Of a DNA stretch of 29,561 nt, positions 1 to 6,802 are shown piece by piece. The stretch lies in NCBI GenBank assembly GCA_964540795.1, contig CAZINX010000023.1, forward strand, positions 1-29,561, in the 5' to 3' direction. A program made the translations under genes and the position numbers. Within the stretch, counting starts at the first letter, position 1. Every line of letters starts with the position of its first letter. The stretch is from Dichotomicrobium sp964540795 (GTDB lineage Bacteria > Pseudomonadota > Alphaproteobacteria > Rhizobiales > Rhodomicrobiaceae). The notes under the pieces are model-generated. The model did no database searches and was not told where the DNA came from. It saw nothing but the letters and a program-made list of their open reading frames with translations.

Positions 1-1763
1 AACAGGTTGGTCGTGAAGCACACCGGCAGCGGGTGCTGCTCCATCCAGGTGAGCATCTCGTTGACCTGCGTGACCTCCCAGGAGCGCACGGCGTCGCGCC
101 GGTCGAGCAGGAAGGATTCCGCCTCGTCGAACACCAGCATCGCGCCGGCGTCGCGCGCCTCCTCGAAGGCCTCGGCGATGCGCTTTTCCGACTCGCCGAC
201 GAACGCGCCGAGCAGGTCGGAGCCGCGCTTCTGGATGATGTCCATGCCGAGACGGGAGGCGAGATAACGCGCATAGGCCGACTTGCCCGTGCCCGGCGGG
301 CCGGACAGCACGATCGAGAAGTTGCGGCGCTGCCCGGCGGCAACCTGCTCGGTGAAGGCGACAAGATCGCAGTCCGCGCTGGCGAGCTTGGGGTCAAAAT
401 CGATATCGCTTGAGACGCCGCGCGCGCCCGCGCCGGAGACCGCGCGCACCACACCGCTGGCCGCCCGCTCCACAGCGCCCGCGCCCTGTCCGGCATAGCG
501 CGCCGCCTTCAGCGCGTTTTCCATGATCGCCGGGGTGGCGTCGATCTTGCGCGCCAGGCCCTCCAGCTCCTGCTCCGACAGGCGCACCCCGTGGCGGTCC
601 GACAGCCGGCGCAGGATGCGTTCGCGCTGGCGCGCGGGCGGCAGGCGAAGCTCGATCGCCAGCGTCATGCGGCGCAGCACCGCCGGGTCGATCTCGTGGA
701 TGTTGTTGGAGGTCCACAGCACCGGCACAGGGCTGCGCTCCAGCACGCGATTGAGGTAGAGCTTCGAGCCGCCGCGCCCGATGAGCTGCGAGGCGACATC
801 CTCCATCTCGTCGAACAGCACCGCCGCGTTTTTCGACCCGGCCAGCAGCCGCAGCGAGAAGACGAGGTCGGCCAGCCGCGCGGCGCGGTCCTGCTCGGCT
901 TGCGTGCCCGCGTCCTCGCCAGCGCCGTAGAGCGTCAGGCCGGCGGCCTCGGCCGTGACCTTGCACAGCTCGGTCTTGCCCGAGCCGGGCTGGCCATAGA
1001 GCAGGATGTTGACGCCCGCCGCGCCCTCGCGCGCCGCCCCGCGCAGCACCCCGGCGATCAGATCGCGGTCGGCCTCGACGTGATCGTAGTCGTCCGCCCT
1101 GATCGCGGATTTCAGCGGCGCGCCAAGGAAAGCCTTGCGCATCTCCGCGAAGCCGGTGAAGTCGCGGTCGAGGCAGGTGTTGACGCGCGGCGGAATCTGG
1201 AAGCGGCCGTTGAAGCCGGAGATCTCGTCCCCGTCATCGTCCAGCTTGAGTAGGCCCGACACGATCAATTCGCCGTTCGCGCCGATCAGCGGCTCGACCA
1301 CGCGGCCGGGATGGCCGGTCAGCGCCGCGATGGTCCGGCTGAACGGGGTGATGACCTCGCCGACGCAGTCGCAAAGATATTCGACCTGATCGAAGCGGCT
1401 ATAATAGGCGATCAGCGCGACGATGTCGGCGGAGGCGGACGGCAGCCCCAGTTCGCGCACGAGCATATTGATATTTCGCGTGAGCGGCTCTGGCGGCGGC
1501 GTGGCCTGCGCGGCGGCTCGCAGGTCCTGCAGAACCTGCGTCTCATGCGTGCGATAGGCGCGCTCGAACTCGGCAACATTGAAGCCGCCGCCGTAGAGAT
1601 GCCCGATCACCTTGGCAAGCGGCTTCGGGATCGGCAGCGAGAGAACATCCGCGCGCTCGTTAAGCCAGTGGGTCAGATGGCGCAGCGCGCGCAGCGGCAG
1701 GTCCGGCCGCGCCAACACGCGCGACAGATACCCCGCGACAAGGCTGCGTTCGGCGTCATTCAT
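1..1763 (-). CDS. Double AAA+ module ATPase, partial (3' end outside window)
   Basis: The open frame starts at ATG 1763 and stays open to the left edge, giving 587 complete codons without a stop; the C-terminus lies outside. Two AAA+ modules are visible. The first has Walker A GQPGSGKTE (near residue 257) and Walker B AVLFDEMED; the second has Walker A GPPGTGKS (near residue 487) and Walker B MLVFDEAES. About 230 N-terminal residues match no domain I know. Tandem modules of this kind occur in CDC48/ClpA-like unfoldases and in uncharacterised bacterial ATPases, and the substrate cannot be told from sequence. No good Shine-Dalgarno precedes ATG 1763; its start overlaps the stop of a 13-codon ORF (TGATG), so coupled translation is possible. 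It is the last visible gene of a same-strand series after the XRE regulator and the 137-residue protein. Confidence 0.85.
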   Translation of the reverse strand, partial: MNDAERSLVAGYLSRVLARPDLPLRALRHLTHWLNERADVLSLPIPKPLAKVIGHLYGGGFNVAEFERAYRTHETQVLQDLRAAAQATPPPEPLTRNINMLVRELGLPSASADIVALIAYYSRFDQVEYLCDCVGEVITPFSRTIAALTGHPGRVVEPLIGANGELIVSGLLKLDDDGDEISGFNGRFQIPPRVNTCLDRDFTGFAEMRKAFLGAPLKSAIRADDYDHVEADRDLIAGVLRGAAREGAAGVNILLYGQPGSGKTELCKVTAEAAGLTLYGAGEDAGTQAEQDRAARLADLVFSLRLLAGSKNAAVLFDEMEDVASQLIGRGGSKLYLNRVLERSPVPVLWTSNNIHEIDPAVLRRMTLAIELRLPPARQRERILRRLSDRHGVRLSEQELEGLARKIDATPAIMENALKAARYAGQGAGAVERAASGVVRAVSGAGARGVSSDIDFDPKLASADCDLVAFTEQVAAGQRRNFSIVLSGPPGTGKSAYARYLASRLGMDIIQKRGSDLLGAFVGESEKRIAEAFEEARDAGAMLVFDEAESFLLDRRDAVRSWEVTQVNEMLTWMEQHPLPVCFTTNL

Positions 1764-1872
1764 CAGGGCGCGGCCGCCGTTGCGGCCTGAACGTACTCAC
1801 TCATGCCCCGTATGTATTGCTTTCGCGCCGGGTCGGGCAAGTGCCGCGCTGCAAGCGATGGCGGGTTTGGCC

Positions 1873-2286
1873 TCAGATCGCGCTTGACGCGAGCGCCTTG
1901 GTCTCGATCCGTCCAGCCGCGCGGCGCATGTCTTTACGTGCGCTTTCCGCGCTCCGCCGCAGCGCGGCGAGCCGCGCCCGCTCTTCCCGCAGTGCGCGGG
2001 CCAGGGCCATGTGCCGGTTCATGTCATAGCTCCAGTGCCCGGAACGGCCGCGCTTGCGCTCGCCGCGCAGCGCCCGGTCCAGCGCCGCGACAACGCGCTC
2101 GGCATCGGCAAGCCCGGTCGATTCAATCTCGCGCGGCCAAAGCGGGACCAGCCGGGCCAGCCGGCGCGTGCGCGCATCGGCCGCGAAGACCGCCGGGGCG
2201 CGATCTTCAGGCGTCCGGGAATGCCAGCTTTGAATGCGGGGCGCGCGCCGTCTGGCGTCGGGGCGGGGATCGTCAGCGTGCGTCAT
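1873..2286 (-). CDS. Uncharacterised 137-residue basic protein
   Basis: I do not recognise a named family. ATG 2286 is chosen over upstream in-frame starts because AAAGGAG sits 8 nt before it. The protein is rich in Arg and Ala. The centre, around the residues LVPLWPREI and GHWSYDMNRH, looks folded and conserved, and a charged, probably helical C-terminal half with many Arg/Glu follows. There is no signal peptide or membrane segment. It lies between the S24-like XRE regulator and the AAA+ ATPase on the same strand. The Shine-Dalgarno can pair with an upstream CTCCT in a hairpin (2290–2310), so translation may be controlled. The function is unknown. Confidence 0.7.
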   Translation of the reverse strand: MTHADDPRPDARRRAPRIQSWHSRTPEDRAPAVFAADARTRRLARLVPLWPREIESTGLADAERVVAALDRALRGERKRGRSGHWSYDMNRHMALARALREERARLAALRRSAESARKDMRRAAGRIETKALASSAI

Positions 2287-2289
2287 CTT

Positions 2290-2310
2290 GCAACTCCTTT
2301 GAGGAGCCGC
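2290..2310 (-). promoter_or_regulatory. Hairpin enclosing the Shine-Dalgarno of the 137-residue gene
   Basis: Read on the minus strand, CTCCT-CAA-AGGAG forms a hairpin that extends outward with two G-U and two G-C pairs to about 9 pairs with a 3-nt loop. The AGGAG arm is the ribosome-binding site of the gene starting at 2286. The pairing is seen directly; a role in limiting translation is inferred. Confidence 0.45.
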
Positions 2311-2369
2311 AAGCCTGTCACGCGACGGGAGGGCGGGGATAACTTCTCGTGCGGCGGCCACGCGGAGGG

Positions 2370-2933
2370 TTAAAAGTATTTCAGGCTCATCACCACAGGC
2401 GCGATCCACAACAGGTCGGCGTCGTAGACGACCTCCCCGCCGGGATCGTGCGGCACCAGCGTCCAGCCGCCGTTGCTGCGAATCACGCGGGTGAACCGGA
2501 CCTGCCCATCTTTCAACTCGACCAGACAATCCGCGCCGTGGGCATTGGTGTAATCGGCCTGCTTGAGACGGTTGGCGACAAGGATTGTGCCGGCATCGTA
2601 CAGGCCCACCCGGTCATCGAGCTGCGCCGCGACCGGATCGTCCGCGGGGACATGCAGGTGCAAAACGTTCACCTGCTTGCCCTCGCTGGTCAGAACCCGG
2701 CCGTTCTGCATTACCCGGCCGATAACGGGGATCTCCCGCCCGCCTGACCGGGCGATCAGATCCGCCGGCTCGATATTGAGCGCGTTGGCGATCTTCTCCA
2801 GCCAGTCGGTCGAGACGGTCATGTTCGCCGTCTCCAGCCGCTGCACGGTCTGCGGCGTGGTCGAGATTTTTTCGGCCAGCTCTTTGAGCGTAAGCCCGCG
2901 CAGCTTACGGAACTCGCGTATCCTTGTTTCCAT
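2370..2933 (-). CDS. XRE-family regulator with S24/LexA-like C-terminal domain
   Basis: This is a 187-residue repressor-like protein. Residues 1–65 form a Cro/CI-type helix-turn-helix (LTLKELAEKISTTPQTVQRLE). Residues 70–187 resemble the peptidase S24/LexA fold, with GREIPVIGRV at its start and VGLYDAGTILVANR where LexA-like proteases have their serine motif. I see neither the Ser-Met nucleophile motif nor an obvious partner lysine, so this is probably a non-cleaving, ligand- or oligomer-responsive variant. ATG 2933 has GAGGA 7 nt upstream. The gene diverges from the DnaA-like gene; the shared intergenic region holds a 14-bp palindrome (2979–2992) that is a plausible autoregulatory operator. 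Whether it controls the 137-residue protein and the AAA+ ATPase downstream is inferred from same-strand order only. Confidence 0.88.
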   Translation of the reverse strand: METRIREFRKLRGLTLKELAEKISTTPQTVQRLETANMTVSTDWLEKIANALNIEPADLIARSGGREIPVIGRVMQNGRVLTSEGKQVNVLHLHVPADDPVAAQLDDRVGLYDAGTILVANRLKQADYTNAHGADCLVELKDGQVRFTRVIRSNGGWTLVPHDPGGEVVYDADLLWIAPVVMSLKYF

Positions 2934-2978
2934 GTCGGGATCCTCTTGTTTTGGAGCACCCTATACGAGATTTTTTAC

Positions 2979-2992
2979 CGAACACTTGTTCG
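2979..2992. promoter_or_regulatory. SOS-like palindrome, probable operator of the XRE/S24 regulator
   Basis: CGAACA-CT-TGTTCG is a perfect inverted repeat with 6-nt arms, 46 bp upstream of the XRE/S24 start and between two divergent genes. It is close to the LexA/DinR box consensus of Gram-positive bacteria (CGAACRNRYGTTYG, one mismatch in the centre) and differs from the GTTC-N7-GTTC direct repeat usual for alphaproteobacterial LexA. Binding by the adjacent regulator is inferred. Confidence 0.55.
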
Positions 2993-3024
2993 TTGTTTTT
3001 ACTTTTTAGGTAAATTATCAGCGC

Positions 3025-3081
3025 ATGAGTGTTTTTGACGCTCTTTCTTATCCCGAGCAGAAAGGTCCGAATGGCGCATGA
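3025..3081 (+). CDS. Possible 18-residue leader peptide coupled to the DnaA-like gene
   Basis: A short ORF (ATG AGT GTT TTT ... GCA TGA) has its stop overlapping the start of the next gene as ATGA. AGG at 3008–3010 is a weak and distant ribosome-binding site. It may be a leader that couples translation, or an upstream chance ORF. The peptide has no recognisable motif. Confidence 0.3.
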   Translation: MSVFDALSYPEQKGPNGA

Positions 3082-3500
3082 CTTTGGAGTTGGAGGATCG
3101 GCGCATAAAAGATGAGCCTCACCCTGGACACTACATAGCTATATCAAGCGCCTATCAAGCACAACATATTCAATTTGCAGCAATCTGTGCCGTTCTGGAA
3201 CAGATCGTCAGCGCCATGTTCGCCGTCCCGCGCGAGGAGTTGTCGGCGGCGCGGCGCGGCCGGGCGCGCGTGGCCTTCGCGCGTCAGGTGGCGATGTACC
3301 TTGCGCATGTCGGCCTTGGACTGAACCTGACGCGGGTCGGCGCACTGTTCGGCCGCGATCGCACCACTGTGGCGCATGGCTGCGCGGTCGTCGAAGACAA
3401 GCGTGAGGACCCGGCCTTCGACCGGGCGCTTTGCATTGTCGAAAGTGTGCTGCGCGCCGCCCTGGTTCGCGGCGTAACTTCTGGAGGAAAGTCTTGGTGA
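3078..3500 (+). CDS. DnaA domain IV-like helix-turn-helix protein
   Basis: This 140-residue protein resembles the C-terminal DNA-binding domain of DnaA without the AAA+ part. Residues near 98–120 (VGALFGRDRTTVAHGC) match the DnaA signature in which an FG-R-D-[HR]-[ST]-T-V-x-H segment contacts the DnaA box. Proteins of this shape are common in alphaproteobacteria and are usually annotated only as helix-turn-helix proteins; a role in transcription or replication control is inferred from the domain. The likely start is ATG 3078, overlapping the 18-codon ORF; AAAGG lies 13 nt upstream, which is long, so an internal start is possible. Its stop overlaps the next gene's GTG as GTGA, so the two are very probably co-translated. 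Confidence 0.82.
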   Translation: MTLELEDRRIKDEPHPGHYIAISSAYQAQHIQFAAICAVLEQIVSAMFAVPREELSAARRGRARVAFARQVAMYLAHVGLGLNLTRVGALFGRDRTTVAHGCAVVEDKREDPAFDRALCIVESVLRAALVRGVTSGGKSW

Positions 3501-4354
3501 GCGAATTGGACGAGCTTGAACCGCAGGCGCTCGATGTGTTGCGGAGACTGAGCCGGCGGGATGCGCGCCTGGTTCCGCATCGCACAAATGAAGCGGAAAA
3601 TAACGGTGACGGTGCCTTCATCTTGACGCAGGGTTCATCTTTGGGCAGCAAAAAGTTGCGCCGTATTTCTTGTGAATTGGTGTCGACGCTTCAACGACGA
3701 CAATTGATTGCGCCGAATGATGGCGGGTTTGTGCTCTCAGAAGCCGGACGCGCCTTTTTGCGACGGAAACTTGCGCGGGGCGATGCGTTTCGGCAGCAGC
3801 ATCAGATGCGGGCGATCGCAACCGCGGAGATCGAGGGGGTCCGCAAGCCTGCGCTGGTCGATGAAACCGAAAGCCCGCTGGGCTGGCTGCGCCGGCGCAG
3901 GGACAAGAGCGGCCAGCCGCTGATCGACGCCGCGCAGTTCGAGGCAGGCGAGCGCCTGCGCCGCGATTTCTTTTACGCGGGCATGACGCCGCGCGTCACC
4001 GCGAGCTGGGACGGCATTCCGGGCGATCGCGCCGCGCGCCGCGCCGGGCCTGGCGCCTCGACCAACCTGCGAGAGCAGACGGTGGCGGCGCAGCAGCGCG
4101 TGCGCCGCGCGCTGGCCGAGGTCGGGCCGGACCTTGCCGGCATCCTGGTGGATGTGTGCTGCCACCTGAAAGGGCTGGAGGAAACGGAAAAAGCGCGCGG
4201 CTGGCCGCGCCGTTCAGCCAAGCTGGTGCTGCAGATCGCGCTCAACGAACTGGCGCGGCATTACGGGCTGATCCGCTCCGCGGCCGAGACGGCAAATGAC
4301 ACGTCGCGTCGACTCACGCACTGGGGCGCGCCGGACTACAAGCCGCAAATGTAG
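3497..4354 (+). CDS. DUF6456 domain-containing protein
   Basis: This 285-residue protein has the DUF6456 block in its C-terminal half: SPLGWLRRRRDKSGQPLID, then GERLRRDF, then the end helix LVLQIALNELARHYGL. The N-terminal 100 residues look like a winged-helix DNA-binding region (ALDVLRRLSRR, then LVSTLQRRQLIAPNDGGFVLSEAGRAFLRRK), which is inferred from pattern. GTG 3497 is chosen because GGAGG lies 9 nt upstream and GTGA overlaps the previous stop; the longer frame from 3431 would overlap the upstream gene by 70 nt. The family is typical of alphaproteobacteria and its function is not established. Coupling to the DnaA-like protein suggests they act together on DNA. Confidence 0.85.
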   Translation: MSELDELEPQALDVLRRLSRRDARLVPHRTNEAENNGDGAFILTQGSSLGSKKLRRISCELVSTLQRRQLIAPNDGGFVLSEAGRAFLRRKLARGDAFRQQHQMRAIATAEIEGVRKPALVDETESPLGWLRRRRDKSGQPLIDAAQFEAGERLRRDFFYAGMTPRVTASWDGIPGDRAARRAGPGASTNLREQTVAAQQRVRRALAEVGPDLAGILVDVCCHLKGLEETEKARGWPRRSAKLVLQIALNELARHYGLIRSAAETANDTSRRLTHWGAPDYKPQM

Positions 4355-4359
4355 GGCGC

Positions 4360-4788
4360 TCAAGCTGTGGCGGTGCCCAGCGCCGCCGCGGCATCCTCCT
4401 TGACCCGCTGGACCATCGAGGCAAGTCCGTTGGAACGCTGCGGCGTAAGGTGGTCGCGCAGGCCAATCTGATCCAAGACTTTTTCAGCGTCCAGTTGGGT
4501 AATCTCGTCGGCGCGCTTGCCGGAATAAAGCGCGATCAGGATGGCGATCAGGCCGCGCACGATATGCGCGTCGCTGTCCCCGCGGAATTTGAGGACCGGG
4601 CGCTCCGGGTCGCCTTCGCGCTCCGTCACCAGCCAGACCTGGCTGACGCAGCCGCGCACCTTGTGATCTTCCGCGTAGTCCTCTGGCTGGAGCGGCTCCA
4701 GCTCCTTGCCGAGTTCGATGACGTAGCGGTAGCGGTCCTCCCAGTCATCCATGAACTCGAAGTTGTCGATGATCTCGTCGATACTCAT
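4360..4788 (-). CDS. sufE: SufE family cysteine desulfuration protein
   Basis: This 142-residue SufE protein accepts persulfide sulfur from the cysteine desulfurase SufS and passes it to Fe–S cluster assembly in the cytoplasm. The acceptor cysteine is C47 in VRGCVSQVWL, and the family's start is visible in the acidic N-terminus (IIDNFEFMDDWEDRYRYVIELGKEL). The length is normal. ATG 4788 has GGAG 7 nt upstream. The gene is isolated from other suf genes here, and its 3' end is only 5 nt from the end of the convergent DUF6456 gene. The C-terminal VKEDAAAALGTATA tail is poorly conserved. Confidence 0.93.
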   Translation of the reverse strand: MSIDEIIDNFEFMDDWEDRYRYVIELGKELEPLQPEDYAEDHKVRGCVSQVWLVTEREGDPERPVLKFRGDSDAHIVRGLIAILIALYSGKRADEITQLDAEKVLDQIGLRDHLTPQRSNGLASMVQRVKEDAAAALGTATA

Positions 4789-4856
4789 GCCGGCTCCGGT
4801 TCGCAGCGTTGTTTTTCAGGCTCGATATGGGGATGCCGGGACGTGGGCGCGACCGG

Positions 4857-5648
4857 TCACGCGCTCTCCGCAGGGAGCAGCGGCGACCCGGCCGCCTTCG
4901 TCGCATCCGCCGCATAGTGCTGCAGGATAATCAGCTTTTGCCAGATCTTACGGCTCAACCCGGTTGTCAGATCCTCGATGCCATTCGCCGCGGCGACGAT
5001 CTGCGCATCCCGCGAGTTCTGCGCATAAAGCGCGGCGATTTTCCCGGTCAGCGACAGCATCTCGGTGCAATAGTCGAGATACCGCGCCAGTTCGCCAGGG
5101 CTCAACTCACGTTGTGGCGATGATTTCGTCCGCGGCACGCCATGCAGCACACTGCTAGGGTCCTTGGTAAGCTGATGCATGTCAATGACATGCGTGATCG
5201 AGCGCAGCTGGTGCAGCGATTTGTAGGCGCGGTGACGCTTCGCCCGCTCCTCCAGCCGGCCGAGGAACAGCAGCCCGACCGCTACGAGCACGACGATGTT
5301 GAACGTCGCCTCCAGCCCTTGCACCACCGTGAAGGGCGCATATTCCCCCGGCGCGTCGCCTGTGAGGGGCGGCGGCTCCGCGCTTCCGAAAATCCAGCTG
5401 CTCACGAGCACCAGCCCGGTGACAACGGCGATGAAACCGGCCGCCGAGATCAGACGCAAACTCCAGTTGGGCCGGCCAATCAGCGCGGCATCGCGCGCGC
5501 AGATGATGGCAAGATATTCCAACTCGCGGCAAACTTGGCCGAGATTGCGTGCCGGAAAGCGCTCGTAGATCCGGTCGCCCAGCGTCCTGATTGTCTGAAT
5601 CACCTGTTCGGCGTTCAGCCTGTCAAACGAACTTTGCCGCTCTTCCAT
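4857..5648 (-). CDS. Uncharacterised two-helix membrane protein
   Basis: I do not recognise the family. This 263-residue protein has two predicted membrane segments, near residues 86–106 (LISAAGFIAVVTGLVLVSSW) and 134–149 (FNIVVLVAVGLLFLG), joined by a Pro/Gly-rich loop. The N-terminal ~80 residues (with GQVCRELEYLAIICARD) and the C-terminal ~110 residues are soluble and mainly helical, probably cytoplasmic; the C-terminal part contains YLDYCTEMLSLTGKIAALYAQ. The start ATG 5648 is preceded by a GGTGAGGGGG run. It lies 19 nt downstream of another membrane-protein gene on the same strand, so the two probably form an operon. Confidence 0.7.
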   Translation of the reverse strand: MEERQSSFDRLNAEQVIQTIRTLGDRIYERFPARNLGQVCRELEYLAIICARDAALIGRPNWSLRLISAAGFIAVVTGLVLVSSWIFGSAEPPPLTGDAPGEYAPFTVVQGLEATFNIVVLVAVGLLFLGRLEERAKRHRAYKSLHQLRSITHVIDMHQLTKDPSSVLHGVPRTKSSPQRELSPGELARYLDYCTEMLSLTGKIAALYAQNSRDAQIVAAANGIEDLTTGLSRKIWQKLIILQHYAADATKAAGSPLLPAESA

Positions 5649-5667
5649 GCCCCCTCACCCCCCGGCA

Positions 5668-6114
5668 TCACGACGGCACGCACCCGCGCACGCTCTCCCA
5701 CAGCCGCTCCCAGACCGGCGCCATGAGCGCCTCGGGCGGCTCGACGAACTCCATATAGAAAAGGTAAACGATGAATGCGCCGACCAGAAGCTCGAAGAAC
5801 GCTTCGGTGTATTTCAGTTCGCCCAGATCGGCCAGCTCGCCGCCCTTGCTATAATCCTTTTCGCGCGAGTGGAAAACCATGCCAAGGCCGAAGATGAAGC
5901 CGATCGTCAGCAGCCCGATCTCCAGCAGGCTGAGGACCGTCATCGTCAGGCAGCCGATGAAATTCGTGATGAAGATCATGAAGGTGAGGCCAGCGGGGGT
6001 GACGTTGCCCAGACGCGCGGACGGGATCAGCCAGCACAGCGCACAGTAGCCGGCATAGAGCGCGACGATGAGGAAGAACAGCTTGCGGACGCCAAGCGTG
6101 ACTGTGTTTTTCAT
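5668..6114 (-). CDS. Uncharacterised membrane protein with about four helices
   Basis: This protein has 148 residues from ATG 6114, chosen because GGAG sits 8 nt upstream; a TTG at 6132 would add six residues. Hydrophobic segments are visible around LFFLIVALYAGYCALCWLI, GLTFMIFITNFIGCLTMTVL, LEIGLLTIGFIFGLGMVF and FFELLVGAFIVYLFYMEFV. A polar stretch (HSREKDYSKGGELADLGELKY) separates the third and fourth. No enzyme motif is seen and I do not recognise the family. It is immediately followed by the two-helix membrane protein, which suggests a shared membrane function that I cannot name. Confidence 0.7.
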   Translation of the reverse strand: MKNTVTLGVRKLFFLIVALYAGYCALCWLIPSARLGNVTPAGLTFMIFITNFIGCLTMTVLSLLEIGLLTIGFIFGLGMVFHSREKDYSKGGELADLGELKYTEAFFELLVGAFIVYLFYMEFVEPPEALMAPVWERLWESVRGCVPS

Positions 6115-6167
6115 CGCGCCCGCTCCGCGCAAGTTTCGGAGAATTGCGAATACCTGAGCAGCTTGTA

Positions 6168-6542
6168 TCAGGTGGTGGGGTCAATGGGTAGGGTTCTGCG
6201 CCTGATGCTGGTCCTGGAGATCACATAGAGCGCGTTGTGGAACGCAGCTTCGTCCAACAGGGTGAAAAGATGGACGAGACGCTCGCGAATATCCGCTTCG
6301 GTCCACGCACCGCCGCGAAACAGGATCAGGCTGGGCTCGGGGCTTTGATGAAGCGAGAGCAGCCGCGGATAATCGAGATCGGCTGTTACAACGATGCGGT
6401 CCTCCGCAACGGCGCGATCCAGAATTTGCGCGTCCGCCGCATGCGACATTCCGATCTCGCTCGCATGAACAGCGTCATGGCCTTGCTCGACCAGCCACCG
6501 TGCAAGCTTGGGCGGAAGTGGCATGTCGAGCAGAAATCTCAC
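6168..6542 (-). CDS. DUF5615 PIN-like protein, probable toxin
   Basis: This 124-residue protein has the PIN-like fold of the DUF5615 family. MRFLLDMPLPPKLARWL carries the first conserved Asp, GHDAVHASEIG follows, and IVVTADLDYPRLL holds the second acidic cluster. Families of this type act as RNases or are predicted to, often as the toxin of a pair with a DUF433 protein. The start is GTG 6542, overlapping the DUF433 stop as GTGA, which ties their translation together. The acidic positions appear intact, so the protein is not obviously inactive. The C-terminal ISRTSIRRRTLPIDPTT is basic. Toxicity is inferred from family and pairing. Confidence 0.8.
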   Translation of the reverse strand: MRFLLDMPLPPKLARWLVEQGHDAVHASEIGMSHAADAQILDRAVAEDRIVVTADLDYPRLLSLHQSPEPSLILFRGGAWTEADIRERLVHLFTLLDEAAFHNALYVISRTSIRRRTLPIDPTT

Positions 6543-6763
6543 TCGGCAAGCTCGATCGTGTCCTCGTCCGCGAGAAACGCCGCGTAGCGCAGCGCCGCGT
6601 CAATGTCCGCCGCTTCGAGATACGGGTAGTCGGCAAGGATCTTCTCGCGCGTCTCGCCAGCCGCAAGCAGCCCGAGAATCCGCGCGACAGGGAAACGCAA
6701 GCCGCGGATGCATGGCTTGCCGGTGCAAATGGCCGGGTCAACTGTGATGCGCTCGAACTTCAT
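6539..6763 (-). CDS. DUF433 protein, probable antitoxin
   Basis: This protein has 74 residues from ATG 6763; a GTG at 6799, three nucleotides after the dapD stop region, would give 86. The DUF433 core is clear: FERITVDPAICTGKPCIRG, then FPVARILGLLAAGETREKIL, then YPYLEAADIDAALRYAA. The fold is a small helix-turn-helix-like domain, and members are commonly the partner of DUF5615 or other PIN-like proteins. I favour ATG 6763 because family members usually start just before the FxRI motif. The gene lies about 40 nt after dapD and is likely co-transcribed with argB–HAD–dapD, although its own promoter inside dapD cannot be excluded. Confidence 0.8.
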   Translation of the reverse strand: MKFERITVDPAICTGKPCIRGLRFPVARILGLLAAGETREKILADYPYLEAADIDAALRYAAFLADEDTIELAE

Positions 6764-6802
6764 GTTCCGAATGTAACAATTCTCTGTGTGCACCGCCACT
6801 GA

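Noticed and set aside
394..966. 190-codon minus-strand frame in the AAA+ region
   Set aside because: Out of frame with the double-AAA+ gene, which covers the same DNA with both Walker motifs.
1765..1872. Separate 13-codon gene before the AAA+ ATPase
   Set aside because: No ribosome-binding site and no family; noted only as a possible coupling ORF in the ATPase entry.
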